64,000 bases of DNA from Clostridia bacterium (GCA_009929695.1 RZZW01000004.1:1-64000), one strand, 5' to 3'. Shown: positions 34,666 through 45,241, numbered from the stretch's first letter. The notes: a model not told the origin generated them from the letters alone. Numbers and translations: made by a program.

Positions 34666-34716
34666 ATAAAAAGCTCTGCACTTGCCGTCGGTAACGATTG
34701 ACGGCAAGTGCAGAGC
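34666..34716 (-). terminator. Rho-independent terminator of the ilvBNC operon
   Basis: GCTCTGCACTTGCCGTC and its exact complement form a 17-bp stem (34673-34689 with 34700-34716) followed by TTTTT on the minus strand, 20 bases after the ilvC stop codon. Confidence 0.92.
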
Positions 34717-34736
34717 CTTTGTGTATTTTATTTTAA

Positions 34737-35801
<1,065 letters not shown>

Positions 35802-35863
35802 TTATGTTTACTTATTCTTTACCCCGAGTCACAGGCTTTGCGCCCATGACGGACGATAACAAA

Positions 35864-36373
35864 TTATTGTGCGGTCTGCTTTTTATGGTCGTGCAGACCG
35901 CCGCGCTCCATTGCCGTGATGCCTGTGCGGCACATTTCAATGATGGCATACGGTGACAAAACGTCGAGAAAGCCGTCGATTTTTTCAGGCTCGCCTGTCA
36001 GTTCCATAACCATGCTGCCATGCGACAAGTCGATTATTTTTGCGTGGTAGATATCCGAAATTTCTCTTATTGCGCTTCGGCTTGCTTCGTCAGCTTCTAC
36101 TTTCACAAGCAAAAGCTCGCGCAAAAGGCTTTGGGCGCTGTCGAGTGAAAATATCGCCTGCGTCTCTTCAAGGCGCTGTGTCTGCTTTTTTATCTGCTCC
36201 AAAACGGTTTCGTCGTCGTGCACAACGATAGTTATGCGCGAGGTTTTGGGGTCGTCTGTTGTCGAGACAGTCAGTGAGTCGATATTAAAACCGCGTCTGC
36301 CGAAAAGCGAGGTTATGCGCGTCAGCACGCCGGAATTATTGTCTACAAGCAAGCTTAAAACTTCTTTTTTCAT
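35864..36373 (-). CDS. ilvN: Acetolactate synthase small (regulatory) subunit
   Basis: 169 aa with the N-terminal ACT domain (about 3-75: LSLLVDNNSGVLTRITSLFGRRGFN) that binds valine and activates the large subunit. The C-terminal ALS_ss_C domain (about 80-160) carries LVKVEADEASRS and SHGSMVMELTGEPEKID. It lies 12 bases after ilvB and 83 bases before ilvC on the same transcript. Confidence 0.95.
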   Translation of the reverse strand: MKKEVLSLLVDNNSGVLTRITSLFGRRGFNIDSLTVSTTDDPKTSRITIVVHDDETVLEQIKKQTQRLEETQAIFSLDSAQSLLRELLLVKVEADEASRSAIREISDIYHAKIIDLSHGSMVMELTGEPEKIDGFLDVLSPYAIIEMCRTGITAMERGGLHDHKKQTAQ

Positions 36374-36385
36374 GTGCGTGCCTCC

Positions 36386-38050
36386 TTAATCCATCATAAT
36401 GTCGTCAATAGTGCCGCCTGACGGTATCATCGGCAAAACCTTTTCGTCCTTGTCGATAACACATTCTATCCACGCGGGCGCGTTTAGTGCCAATGCCTCG
36501 TTTAACGCGGCTTCAAACTGCTTCATATTTTCGCAGTGATAGCCCTTTAGGCCAAAGCCGTCGGCAAGCTTGACGTAGTCTGTTTTGCGGTGAGGGTCGG
36601 TGCTTGAATAGCGCTTGCCGTAGAACGATGTCTGCCACTGGCGCACCATGCCGAGCACGGTGTTATTCATTATAATAGTGATAACAGGCACGTTGTAGCT
36701 CACGGCTGTGCACGCTTCGTTTAAGTTCATGTGGAACGAGCCGTCGCCTGTGATGTGTATGACGGGGCGCTTGTCACCGACGGCGATTTTCGCGCCTATT
36801 GCCGCGCCGTAGCCAAAGCCCATTGTGCCGAGGCCGCCGCTTGTGATAAAGCTTCTTGCGCGGATGTGGCGCACATACTGCGTCGCCCAAAGCTGATGCT
36901 GACCTACGTCTGTGACGTAAACAGCGTCCTTGCCGGCGGCTTCGCATATTTTACCCATTAGCTGATGCGGCTTAATGCGTGTTGAGTCGTCCTTCGGGCG
37001 GTAGTCGCACGCCTGCCAAGACTGTATGCGCCCTATCCATTCTGTGTGCTTGGTTTCTTTAATTTCAGGAATAAGGCGCGTGAGTATCTCTTTTACGTCG
37101 CCTACAAGGCTGTACTCGACCATGACGTTTTTGTTTACTTCGCTCGGGTCGATGTCTATTTGAATAATCGTCGCGTTTTTGGCGAAATTGTCGGCGTTGA
37201 GCGCGACGCGGTCTGAAAAACGTGCACCTATCGCGATAACTAAATCGGCGTCGTTGACGGCTCTGTTTGTTGTGCGGTTGCCGTGCATACCGATAAGCCC
37301 CAGATTAAGCGGCTCGCCATAGCCGAGCACGCCCGCCGCCATCATTGTGTATGTTGCGGGGATTTGCGCCTTTTCCATAAACTGACGCAGCTCGTCGCCC
37401 GCTTCGCTCGATGTCACGCCGCCGCCGAAATAGATTATCGGGCGCTGTGTATAGTTGATGATATTTGCCGCGCGCGCGATTTCTTCATCTGTCGGCTGAG
37501 GTGCTTTCGGGATAGGCATTGGTGATTTTTTAGTGTATTCCGTTTTTGCGGAGGTCACGTCCTTTGGAATATCGACAAGAACAGGGCCTTTGCGGCCTGT
37601 CTGTGCAATGCGGAATGCGCTGCGCAGGATATCTGCAAGCTCATCGACGCTGCGCACGACAAAATTGTGCTTTGTAATCGGCATTGTTATGCCCGCGATG
37701 TAGACCTCTTGAAAGCTGTCGCGCCCGATGAGCGATGTGCCTACGTTGCCTGTTATGGCGACCATTGGCACGCTGTCCATATACGCTGTCGCGATGCCTG
37801 TGACGAGGTTTGTCGCGCCCGGGCCGCTTGTTGCAAGCACGACGCCTGTTTTGCCCGTGGCGCGTGCAAAGCCGTCGGCCGCGTGTGCCGCGCCCTGCTC
37901 GTGAGCCGTCATGATGTGCGTTATTTTGTCGCTGTATTTGTACAGTGCGTCGTACAAATTGAGCACAGAGCCACCGGGATAGCCGAAAATGGTGTCAACG
38001 CCCTCTTCTAAAAGCACTTCGGTGAAAATTTCCGAGCCTGTTAAAATCAT
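36386..38050 (-). CDS. ilvB: Acetolactate synthase large subunit
   Basis: Thiamine-diphosphate enzyme joining two pyruvates or pyruvate and 2-oxobutanoate. TPP domain blocks are visible: the catalytic Glu in TAHEQGAAHAADGFAR (near 49), SGPGATNLVTG (near 74) and the metal-binding GDGSFHMNLNEACTA (near 433). The FAD/middle domain has GMHGNRTTN and IGARFSDR. 554 aa is normal. A T-box leader and a consensus promoter control the gene. Confidence 0.97.
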   Translation of the reverse strand: MILTGSEIFTEVLLEEGVDTIFGYPGGSVLNLYDALYKYSDKITHIMTAHEQGAAHAADGFARATGKTGVVLATSGPGATNLVTGIATAYMDSVPMVAITGNVGTSLIGRDSFQEVYIAGITMPITKHNFVVRSVDELADILRSAFRIAQTGRKGPVLVDIPKDVTSAKTEYTKKSPMPIPKAPQPTDEEIARAANIINYTQRPIIYFGGGVTSSEAGDELRQFMEKAQIPATYTMMAAGVLGYGEPLNLGLIGMHGNRTTNRAVNDADLVIAIGARFSDRVALNADNFAKNATIIQIDIDPSEVNKNVMVEYSLVGDVKEILTRLIPEIKETKHTEWIGRIQSWQACDYRPKDDSTRIKPHQLMGKICEAAGKDAVYVTDVGQHQLWATQYVRHIRARSFITSGGLGTMGFGYGAAIGAKIAVGDKRPVIHITGDGSFHMNLNEACTAVSYNVPVITIIMNNTVLGMVRQWQTSFYGKRYSSTDPHRKTDYVKLADGFGLKGYHCENMKQFEAALNEALALNAPAWIECVIDKDEKVLPMIPSGGTIDDIMMD

Positions 38051-38095
38051 ATTGTTTCCCCTCTCTTACTTTCCAAATCAAACCCATTTAGGTAT

Positions 38096-38345
38096 AAAAA
38101 AACGCCCTTGTCTCCCCAAAAACGAGAGACAAAGGCTTGAAAGCACTCTGCGGTACCACTCTGCATTGCCGCACAATAACGCGTCCACTCAAAGACCCTT
38201 AACGCGGATAAAACGCCATCGGCTATATTTCTAATCACCGACGAGACTCACGAAAGACTTTCACACGTTCTTATGCACTGCCTCACAGCAAACGGCAGCT
38301 CTCTGCGGCATGGTGTACGCGCTACTTTTCCGGTCATTGCCTTTA
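38096..38345 (-). promoter_or_regulatory. T-box riboswitch leader of ilvBNC
   Basis: The T-box core AGTGGTACCGC lies at 38150-38160 on the minus strand. Stem I is bounded by AATGACCG (38331-38338) and CGGTGATT (38233-38240). A terminator (GCCTTTGTCTC at 38126-38136, GAGACAAGGGC at 38104-38114, seven Ts at 38096-38102) follows the antiterminator region. In the specifier loop CTC at 38243-38245 fits a leucine codon, but I place it only by position. Uncharged tRNA would favour read-through into ilvB. Confidence 0.9.
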
Positions 38346-38366
38346 CACATAATGATATTAAACTAT

Positions 38367-38395
38367 ATTATATACAACAAGCTTTGCTTTGTCAA
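38367..38395 (-). promoter_or_regulatory. Consensus promoter of ilvBNC
   Basis: TTGACA (38390-38395) and TATAAT (38367-38372), both perfect sigma-A hexamers, with a 17-base spacer. It lies just before the T-box leader. Confidence 0.9.
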
Positions 38396-38517
38396 ATACT
38401 TTTTTCAACTTTTTATGAGTATTTTCTTGCTGCAAAGCGCAAATCGTTCTTGTTTGCATGTGGAAATCATGGTATGCTATGAATATATTGATATATAATA
38501 TTAAGGCGGTGGTTTTA

Positions 38518-40254
38518 ATGGGTGCTTTGACGACTGATTTTATACCTGCGGGCATACCGCATAATAAATATCCGCGCCCGCAGCTAAGGCGCGAAAGCTG
38601 GCAAAACCTCAACGGAATGTGGAGCTATGCCATAAACAAAAGCGAGGATATACCCGAGAAATGGGACGGCAGTATTCTTGTGCCGTTTTGCGCCGAGAGT
38701 GCGCTTTCCGGCGTGCAGAAAGCCGTCATGCCGGACGACCTTTTGTGGTACAGACGCATCTTTAATATAGAAGGCTACAGCGCCTCAAAGCAGACTATAC
38801 TTCATTTTGGCGCTGTCGATTACTCGTGCCGCATATATATTAACGGCAAAAAAGCGGGCGTGCATTTTGGCGGATACACCTCATTTGAGCTTAATATTAC
38901 GCCGTATGTAACTGACGGTGAAAACGTCATAACAGTGGCTGTGCGCGACAAAACCGACACTGCGGACTTCCCGCGCGGCAAGCAGACGCTAAAGCCCGAC
39001 CACATTTGGTACACCGCCGTCACCGGCATTTGGCAGACGGTTTGGCTTGAACAGGTGGACGAAAATTACATCCACTCTCTGCGCATCACACCGTCGCTTG
39101 ACAGCATTGTCATTCACCCCGAATGCTCTGGCGTTGGCAACGTTATAATTGAAATATACGACGGTGACGACATCGTTTATGCCTCGACAATACCTGTTGA
39201 CACAGAGGAAAAAATAAGCATTGACGCGCCAAAACTTTGGACGCCCGAAACGCCGTTTCTTTATAAAATAACAGCCACAATGACGCATGCGGGGCGCATG
39301 ACTGACCGTGTGCAGAGCTATTTTGGTCTGCGCACGTTTGGCGTTGAGCGCGACGATAACAGCTATGCGCGGCTTTTGTTAAACGGCAAGCCGTATTTTC
39401 AGCGCGGGCTGCTCGACCAAGGCTACTGGCCTGACGGACTGTATACAGCGCCGACCGACGAAGCGCTGAAAAGTGACATCGACGCGGCAAAAAGGCTCGG
39501 CTTTAACATGCTTAGAAAGCACATTAAAACAGAGCCTGCGCGATGGTATTATTACTGCGACAAAATAGGCATGCTCGTGTGGCAGGATATGCCAAGCGGC
39601 GCAGCATACCCCGGTGACGCGCTTGCAGTGGCGCTGCCAAACCTCGGTATACACGTTAAAGACAGCGACTATAAACGCTTTAAGCGCGAGGACGAGGCGG
39701 GGCGAAACGCGCTTATAAACGAGCTTCGCGGAATTATCGACCAGTTTTACAACACTGTGTGCGTGTGCACATGGGTGCCGTTTAACGAGGGCTGGGGGCA
39801 GTTTAACGCGAGCGAAACGGCATTTCTTGTGCGAAGCCTTGACTCGACGCGCCTTGTTGACCACGCGAGCGGTTGGCACGACCAGGGCGGCGGAAACATG
39901 GTGAGCGTGCACAAATATATTTTGCCTGTTCACGCGCCTAAAAAAGACGGCAAGCGCGCCTTTGTGCTCAGTGAATACGGCGGCTACAGCATACCGTCGG
40001 CAGGACATATGTGGAAAGAGACTGAAAATTTCGGCTACCGCGCATATAAGACAAAGGAAGCTATTTCAACGGCATATAAGCAGCTTCACGAAAAGCAGGT
40101 TATTCCGCTTATTAAAAAAGGACTGTGCGCCACCGTTTACACACAGCTCACGGACGTTGAAACAGAGATAAACGGCATTTTGACCTACGACAGAAAAATG
40201 TGCAAGATAGATAAAAATATTATCAAGGAAATAAACAAAAAGCTAAAATATTAA
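38518..40254 (+). CDS. Glycoside hydrolase family 2 protein
   Basis: 578-aa intracellular (no signal peptide) GH2 enzyme, of the beta-galactosidase/beta-glucuronidase/beta-mannosidase group. Order: sugar-binding domain (about 20-170, ILVPFCAESALSGV, LWYRR, HFGAVDY), Ig-like domain (about 180-275), TIM barrel (about 280-575). Acid/base Glu is in VPFNEGWGQF (near 421); the nucleophile Glu is probably in LSEYGGYS (near 485). Substrate cannot be set by eye. ATG 38518 follows AAGGCGGTGG. No transporter is next to it; it stands alone, upstream of a dispersed repeat. Confidence 0.88.
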   Translation: MGALTTDFIPAGIPHNKYPRPQLRRESWQNLNGMWSYAINKSEDIPEKWDGSILVPFCAESALSGVQKAVMPDDLLWYRRIFNIEGYSASKQTILHFGAVDYSCRIYINGKKAGVHFGGYTSFELNITPYVTDGENVITVAVRDKTDTADFPRGKQTLKPDHIWYTAVTGIWQTVWLEQVDENYIHSLRITPSLDSIVIHPECSGVGNVIIEIYDGDDIVYASTIPVDTEEKISIDAPKLWTPETPFLYKITATMTHAGRMTDRVQSYFGLRTFGVERDDNSYARLLLNGKPYFQRGLLDQGYWPDGLYTAPTDEALKSDIDAAKRLGFNMLRKHIKTEPARWYYYCDKIGMLVWQDMPSGAAYPGDALAVALPNLGIHVKDSDYKRFKREDEAGRNALINELRGIIDQFYNTVCVCTWVPFNEGWGQFNASETAFLVRSLDSTRLVDHASGWHDQGGGNMVSVHKYILPVHAPKKDGKRAFVLSEYGGYSIPSAGHMWKETENFGYRAYKTKEAISTAYKQLHEKQVIPLIKKGLCATVYTQLTDVETEINGILTYDRKMCKIDKNIIKEINKKLKY

Positions 40255-40264
40255 AACAAGCCGC

Positions 40265-40346
40265 TGTCATTCTGAGGAGCGAAGCGACTAAGAATCTTTA
40301 GCCTTGCAAGCTATTGCATAAGATTCTTCGCTTCGCTCAGAATGAC
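40265..40346. repeat. Dispersed inverted repeat, copy 4 of 5
   Basis: Same family as 4575-4657: TGTCATTCTGAGGAGCGAAG at the left and GCTCAGAATGAC at the right. It follows the GH2 stop by 10 bases and precedes the helicase gene, so it may end GH2 transcription. Confidence 0.85.
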
Positions 40347-40383
40347 GGTAGGTTGTTTTAAGCTTTGAAAGGAACGGCTGTCA

Positions 40384-42732
40384 ATGCAAACTGTGGCGTT
40401 ATCTGTGCGAGAGCTTGTTGAGTTCGTGCTGCGCCGCGGTAGCCTTGACAGCCGTTTTTCGGGCATTGACCGTGCGCTTGAAGGGGCGAGAATACACAGA
40501 AGGCTGCAAAAAGCCGCGGGTGACGGATATGAAGCTGAAGTTTCCATGCACGCCGTGCGCGTTGTTGACGACATTGAATATGTGCTTGACGGACGCGCCG
40601 ACGGCATTTTTAAGCAGGGTGATTTAACAGTAATCGACGAGATTAAAACCACCGCCGCGCGCACAGAGCTCCTGACGGAGGACTTCAACCCGCTTCACTG
40701 GGCACAGGTGAAATTCTATGCGGCGTTTTACTGTGCCGACAACGCGCTTGACGAAATATGCGTTCAGGTGACGTATTTTCAGATAGACACACAGGAGATC
40801 ATATGCCATAAAAAGCTTTTTACCGCCGTGCAGCTTGAAGATTTTTTGCTTGAAACGCTTCATTTATACACTCGCTGGGCGAAGCTTTCTTCGTCGTGGC
40901 GCGGCGTGAGAAACGCGTCTTTAAAATCGCTCACGTTTCCTTTTGAAAATTATCGCGACGGACAATACCGCCTTGCGGGTGCTGTGTATAAAACAATAGC
41001 TAGCAAAGGCAGGCTGTTTGCGTGTGCGCCGACGGGGACGGGCAAAACAATCTCAACTGTGTTCCCCGCCCTAAAATCTCTCGGCGAGGGCGCGGGCGAA
41101 AAAATATTTTACCTCACCGCAAAAACGATAACGCGCACCGCCGCTGAGGACGCTATTAATCTTATGCGCGAAAAAAGCGGCGACGGGCTTAAGCTTAAAT
41201 CAATCACGCTGACGGCAAAGGACAAAATTTGCTTTCTTGAAGAGCGAAGCTGCACGCCCGAAATGTGCCATTATGCAAACGGATATTACGACAGAATTAA
41301 CGACGCACTGTATGATTTTTTGGCGACGCACAGCCGTTTTACGCGCGACGACATAACGCAGTACGCCAAGGAAAAACAGCTTTGTCCGTTTGAGCTTTCG
41401 CTTGATTTAACTAATTTTTGCGACGTGATAATATGCGATTACAACTATCTTTTTGACCCTGTTGTGAGCCTTAAACGCTTTTTCACAGAGGGCGGAGACT
41501 TCATTTTTCTCATCGATGAGGCGCATAACCTTGTTGACAGAGCACGGTCTATGTATTCGGCTTTGATATCAAAAAAGGCGTTCTACGATGTAAAAAAGGC
41601 GATTGGCAAAACCTCGCGCAAGCTGACAAACGCGCTTACTAAAATAAATAACCGATTTATCGAGCTGCGCGGCAAATGTGAGGACGCCGAGGAACGGCAG
41701 CTCATAATCCCCGAAGGCGATGAGGATATGCCGAAGCTTTTGATGAAATTCACAGAGCAAGCGTCAGACTGGCTCGACGAGCACCGCGAAAACGAGCATC
41801 AAAAGGATGTTTTGCAGCTGTTTTTTGACGCGCGGTTTTTCCTCATGATTTGGGAATTATACGGCGAAGAATACACCTCGCTTGTCACGCTTCGCTCAAA
41901 CGAGGTGACGCTTGAGCTTATTTGCCTTGACGCCGCGCCGTTTCTCAATGATTCAATGTTGCTTGGGCGCGCGAGCGTGCTTTTCAGCGCGACACTGTCG
42001 CCTTCCGATTATTTTATAAAGACGCTCGGCGGCGGCGAAGAGGCAAAACGCACGCAGCTTTTAAGCCCGTTTGCGCAAAATAATTACTGTCTTTTATGTG
42101 CCGATTACGTCAGCACAAAATATGCTGACCGCGAGCGAACATGTGACGAAATCTGCCGCCTTATAAACGCCGCAGTGACGGCGAAAAACGGCAACTATCT
42201 TGTGTTTTTGCCGTCGTACAAATATATGGAGATGGTTTACGAGCGCTTTTGCGAGATGTTTGACGGCGTTGAAACAGTTATGCAGAGCGCCGCGATGGAC
42301 GAAAAAGCGCGTGAGGAATACCTTCCGCAGTTTGATGAAATTCACGAAAAGCCGTTTGCGGCATTTTGTGTACTTGGCGGCATATTTGCGGAGGGCATCG
42401 ACCTCGCAGGCGAAAAGCTTATCGGCAGCATAATCGTCGGCGTGGGCTTGCCGCAGATAAACCCCGTGCAAAACGCGCTGCGCGATTACTACGCAAAAAC
42501 AAGCGACGCGGGCTTTGAATATGCGTATCAGTACCCCGGCATGAACAAGGTTTTGCAGGCGGCGGGGCGCGTTATACGCACTGAAAATGACAAAGGCATG
42601 ACGCTTTTAATAGACGCGCGTTTTGGCACATATGGCTATAAATCTCTTTTTCCCGCACATTTCAGCCATTTGCGGTATGTTACGAGTACGGATATGGCGA
42701 GTGAGATTTTGAAGGGGTTTTGGAAAGCATGA
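40384..42732 (+). CDS. PD-(D/E)XK nuclease fused to XPD/DinG-type helicase
   Basis: 782 aa. The N-terminal 170 residues form a Cas4/RecB-like nuclease: LDGRADGI and VIDEIKTT (residues about 64-89), the D...E.K metal centre. The rest is an SF2 helicase: Walker A APTGTGKT (near 218), four cysteines for a 4Fe-4S cluster (CFLEERSCTPEMC near 281-294 and CPFEL near 335), DEAH (near 379), and C-terminal motifs FLVFLPS, GGIFAEGIDL and QAAGRVIR. The whole matches the clostridial DinG-like fusion family. Role in DNA repair is likely; substrate unknown. No CRISPR array is nearby. Confidence 0.88.
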   Translation: MQTVALSVRELVEFVLRRGSLDSRFSGIDRALEGARIHRRLQKAAGDGYEAEVSMHAVRVVDDIEYVLDGRADGIFKQGDLTVIDEIKTTAARTELLTEDFNPLHWAQVKFYAAFYCADNALDEICVQVTYFQIDTQEIICHKKLFTAVQLEDFLLETLHLYTRWAKLSSSWRGVRNASLKSLTFPFENYRDGQYRLAGAVYKTIASKGRLFACAPTGTGKTISTVFPALKSLGEGAGEKIFYLTAKTITRTAAEDAINLMREKSGDGLKLKSITLTAKDKICFLEERSCTPEMCHYANGYYDRINDALYDFLATHSRFTRDDITQYAKEKQLCPFELSLDLTNFCDVIICDYNYLFDPVVSLKRFFTEGGDFIFLIDEAHNLVDRARSMYSALISKKAFYDVKKAIGKTSRKLTNALTKINNRFIELRGKCEDAEERQLIIPEGDEDMPKLLMKFTEQASDWLDEHRENEHQKDVLQLFFDARFFLMIWELYGEEYTSLVTLRSNEVTLELICLDAAPFLNDSMLLGRASVLFSATLSPSDYFIKTLGGGEEAKRTQLLSPFAQNNYCLLCADYVSTKYADRERTCDEICRLINAAVTAKNGNYLVFLPSYKYMEMVYERFCEMFDGVETVMQSAAMDEKAREEYLPQFDEIHEKPFAAFCVLGGIFAEGIDLAGEKLIGSIIVGVGLPQINPVQNALRDYYAKTSDAGFEYAYQYPGMNKVLQAAGRVIRTENDKGMTLLIDARFGTYGYKSLFPAHFSHLRYVTSTDMASEILKGFWKA

Positions 42733-42739
42733 ATTTATA

Positions 42740-42834
42740 CCCCTCATCCGTCGCTCCTTCGTCGCGCCACATTCCCCCGAGGGGGAAGGCTTCCCCTTGA
42801 GGGGAAGCTGTCGCCCGCAGGCGACTGATGAGGT
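42740..42834. repeat. Palindromic repeat with CCCTCATC ends
   Basis: The ends CCCCTCATCCGTCGC and GCGACTGATGAGGTG are near-complementary. The core is made of CCCCCGAGGGGG and TTCCCCTTGAGGGGAA, each self-complementary. It resembles the palindromic dispersed repeats of gut clostridia. It lies in the gap between the convergent helicase and rubrerythrin genes. Confidence 0.7.
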
Positions 42835-42850
42835 GTAGCTTTACGCAAAA

Positions 42851-42883
42851 TAAAAAAGCGACCGCCGAAGCAGTCGTTTTTTT
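42851..42883. terminator. Bidirectional terminator between helicase and rubrerythrin
   Basis: CGACCGC (42859-42865) and GCAGTCG (42870-42876) form a stem with a tetraloop (one G-U pair, depending on the strand). It is flanked by A-runs on the left and T-runs on the right, giving a usable tail in both directions. Confidence 0.85.
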
Positions 42884-42895
42884 AATTATATTAAA

Positions 42896-43438
42896 TTATG
42901 CAAAGTAGCGGTCAAGCAAGCCTTTAAGGCCACGGCCGTGGCGGGCTTCGTCTTTGGCCATTTCATGTACAGTGTCATGAATTGCGTCGAGGCCAAGCTC
43001 TTTTGCTTTTTTGGCAAGCTGCATTTTGCCGTCGCAAGCGCCGTTTTCAGCGTCTACGCGCATTTGGATGTTCTTCTTTGTGCTGTCTGTGACAACTTCG
43101 CCAAGAAGCTCTGCAAACTTTGCGGCGTGCTCGGCTTCTTCAAAAGCATAGCGCTTCCATGCTTCGGCAACCTCGGGATAGCCCTCGCGGTCAGCCACGC
43201 GGCTCATTGCAAGGTACATGCCGACTTCGCTGCACTCGCCTGTGAAGTTCATGCGCAAACCCTCGATGATTTCGGGGTCAACACCCTGTGCAACGCCGAC
43301 AACGTGCTCTGTTGCATAAGTCATTTCGCCCTTCTGCTCGACAAACTTAGAAGCTGGAGCTTTGCAAACCGGACATACTTCAGGAGCCTGAGCACCCTCG
43401 AAAACATAACCACATACACTGCATACCCATTTAGACAT
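42896..43438 (-). CDS. Reverse rubrerythrin (NADH peroxidase type)
   Basis: 180 aa. The N-terminal rubredoxin-like site, CSVCGYVF and CPVC (Cys 6, 9, 22, 25), precedes the four-helix diiron domain. Diiron ligands appear as [18 protein letters not shown] and DEARHG, the ferritin-like ExxH pattern. The order rubredoxin-first marks it as a reverse rubrerythrin, an oxygen/peroxide-detoxifying enzyme of anaerobes. The ATG follows GGAGG. Codon use looks like that of a highly expressed gene. Confidence 0.93.
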   Translation of the reverse strand: MSKWVCSVCGYVFEGAQAPEVCPVCKAPASKFVEQKGEMTYATEHVVGVAQGVDPEIIEGLRMNFTGECSEVGMYLAMSRVADREGYPEVAEAWKRYAFEEAEHAAKFAELLGEVVTDSTKKNIQMRVDAENGACDGKMQLAKKAKELGLDAIHDTVHEMAKDEARHGRGLKGLLDRYFA

Positions 43439-43526
43439 AATAAATATCCTCCGTTTATTTTAATTTTTTTGTTTGGTCCTTTGCTGTGTCTATATAATAA
43501 CACCTGTACTAACTAATGTCAAGTAC

Positions 43527-44057
43527 TTATTGATAATTATTTCTATTTATTTTCAATTTTTTCAAAGCAGGTATAACACACTTAAGTATAAGCGAGGTCA
43601 CCGTGCCCATAACGAGCCCTGATATAAGCAAAACAAGCGCATAATATAATGTATAGCCCGATTGCGTGAATATAAAGCTTAACGCCGCAAGCTGCCCGAA
43701 ATTATGCGCTATCGCCCCCGAAACAGATGTAATAAATAAAGACGGCTGTTTTAATTTTGATAAAGCGACCATAATAATAAGCGACAGCAAGCCGCCCGCA
43801 AGCGACAATAAGCCCGCCGACGCGCCGCGGGTAAGCGTTACAAAAAACGCCTTTAAAATAACAAGCGCAAGCGCGGACGGCGTGTCTATAAACATGAGCG
43901 CAAACATCACGACGATATTCGCAAGCCCCGGCTTCACCCCCGGCGGCAGCCCAAGCAGCGGCGTTAACGTGCCCTCGAGCAGTGACAAGACTATCGCGAG
44001 CGCAAAAAGCATACCTGTCAGCGCAACACGCCTTGTTTTATCCTTTGTGTTTTTCAT
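43527..44057 (-). CDS. Gx transporter / HepT-component-I-like membrane protein
   Basis: 176 aa with five or six membrane segments. Motifs LEGTLTPLLGLPPGVKPGLANIV (near 25-45) and GLLSLAGGLLS match the family labelled Gx transporter or heptaprenyl diphosphate synthase component I. The ATG at 44057 follows GAGGT, just after the apbE stop; a start at 44072 would overlap apbE and has no ribosome site. It is an ECF-like S component whose substrate is unknown. ApbE as its partner is a common pairing in Firmicutes. Confidence 0.85.
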   Translation of the reverse strand: MKNTKDKTRRVALTGMLFALAIVLSLLEGTLTPLLGLPPGVKPGLANIVVMFALMFIDTPSALALVILKAFFVTLTRGASAGLLSLAGGLLSLIIMVALSKLKQPSLFITSVSGAIAHNFGQLAALSFIFTQSGYTLYYALVLLISGLVMGTVTSLILKCVIPALKKLKINRNNYQ

Positions 44058-44064
44058 GCTAACC

Positions 44065-45102
44065 TCAAACAAAAATCACGTTGTAGCCGTCCTCTAAAAG
44101 CGTAAACGACGGCGAAAGGCTTTTTGAGACGTACAAATTATTATCGCCGTCAAGCATTATCCCCTCGCCCTGTGTGCTCAAATACTCAATTGCCGCCTTT
44201 GTACCTTTGACGTAAAGCGTTGTTGAGTAAAAATCCGCCACAGCGCCGTCATCTGATATAACTCCAACGGACACGACGTCACTCTCGACAGGATAGCCTG
44301 TTTCGGGGCTGAAAATATGTATATACCGCTTGCCGTCAGCTTCAAAATAGCGCTCGTAGCCGCCGGAAACGGCTATTGTTTTATCGGTGAGCGAAAACGA
44401 CGCTATCGAGGACATCGCTTCATTAGCGGGGTCGCGAAAGCCCACCTGAAAGGCTTTTCCGTTTGGCTTTGTGCCGCAGGCGTAGACGTTGCCGCCTATT
44501 GAAAGCAGAGCGCTTTTAACGCCGTTGCTTGCGTAAATTTCTTTTGCGACAGCGCACGACGCGCCCTTTGCAATGCCGCCGAGGTCAATGCCCTGACCTT
44601 TTTGCGGAAGAAAAACGGTCGACGTGGATTCGTCTATAATTATGCTCTCGTCGTCCACAAGCGGCAAAAGCTTATCGGTTTCATCTTGCGAAAGCACGCG
44701 CGGAGCGTCAGAATTTATGCCCCAAGCGAGTGCTATCGGCGCGAGAGTTATGGCAAAAGCGTCCTTATTATCCTTTGACATCGATACGGCTTTTTTAATA
44801 AGCGCAAGCGTGCCTTCGCTGACCTTTACGGCGCTAATGCCTGCGTTTTCGTTTATTTGTGAAATCTCACTTCCACTGACGTAGAGCGAGAGCGTGTTTT
44901 CGATATCGGCGAGCGCGGTGTTGACCTCTGCCATTGCCTTTTCGGCGTTTTTGCCGTAGGCGGTTTGGCTTATGATAGTGTTCATGGCGTATGAAGTCTG
45001 GCGATATTCGCGCGAATTTATGGCGTTTACTATCAGAAAAGCAAGCGCCGCCAACGCAAATATTGAAAATATTAAATATATAAAAGTGCGTCTTTTTTGC
45101 AT
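44065..45102 (-). CDS. apbE: FAD:protein FMN transferase ApbE
   Basis: Attaches FMN covalently to threonine in flavoproteins such as RnfG or NqrC. 345 aa with an N-terminal membrane anchor (about 10-30). ApbE motifs: IDLGGIAKG (near 172), LLSIGGNVYACG (near 200), AVSGGYERYFEADGKRYIHIFSPETGYP (near 245-273) and DGAVADFYSTTLYV (near 288-301), with the Mg-binding Ala/Asp-Ser/Thr core. ATG at 45102 follows GAGGGT; the earlier start at 45162 lies in the promoter region. Cotranscribed with the Gx transporter. Confidence 0.93.
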   Translation of the reverse strand: MQKRRTFIYLIFSIFALAALAFLIVNAINSREYRQTSYAMNTIISQTAYGKNAEKAMAEVNTALADIENTLSLYVSGSEISQINENAGISAVKVSEGTLALIKKAVSMSKDNKDAFAITLAPIALAWGINSDAPRVLSQDETDKLLPLVDDESIIIDESTSTVFLPQKGQGIDLGGIAKGASCAVAKEIYASNGVKSALLSIGGNVYACGTKPNGKAFQVGFRDPANEAMSSIASFSLTDKTIAVSGGYERYFEADGKRYIHIFSPETGYPVESDVVSVGVISDDGAVADFYSTTLYVKGTKAAIEYLSTQGEGIMLDGDNNLYVSKSLSPSFTLLEDGYNVIFV

Positions 45103-45212
45103 AACTACCCTCTTTAAAACAAGCTTACTATTTAATAATAAAGCATAAGTGACAGTTGTCAATAACGCAATATTACAAAACTGTAAATCTTGCTCAATCG
45201 CAGTAAAAATTC

Positions 45213-45241
45213 TTGCATATATACTTATAATAGTGTATTAT
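45213..45241 (+). promoter_or_regulatory. Promoter of the lipoprotein gene
   Basis: TTGCAT (45213-45218), 17 bases, TATTAT (45236-45241), 39 bases before the start codon. Confidence 0.65.

Noticed and set aside
39143..40008. Long minus-strand frames inside the GH2 gene
   Set aside because: Shadows of the plus-strand gene; no start signals and low-complexity translation.
40384..40900. cas4 gene of a CRISPR system
   Set aside because: The nuclease is fused to a helicase, and no repeat-spacer array or other cas gene is found in the window.
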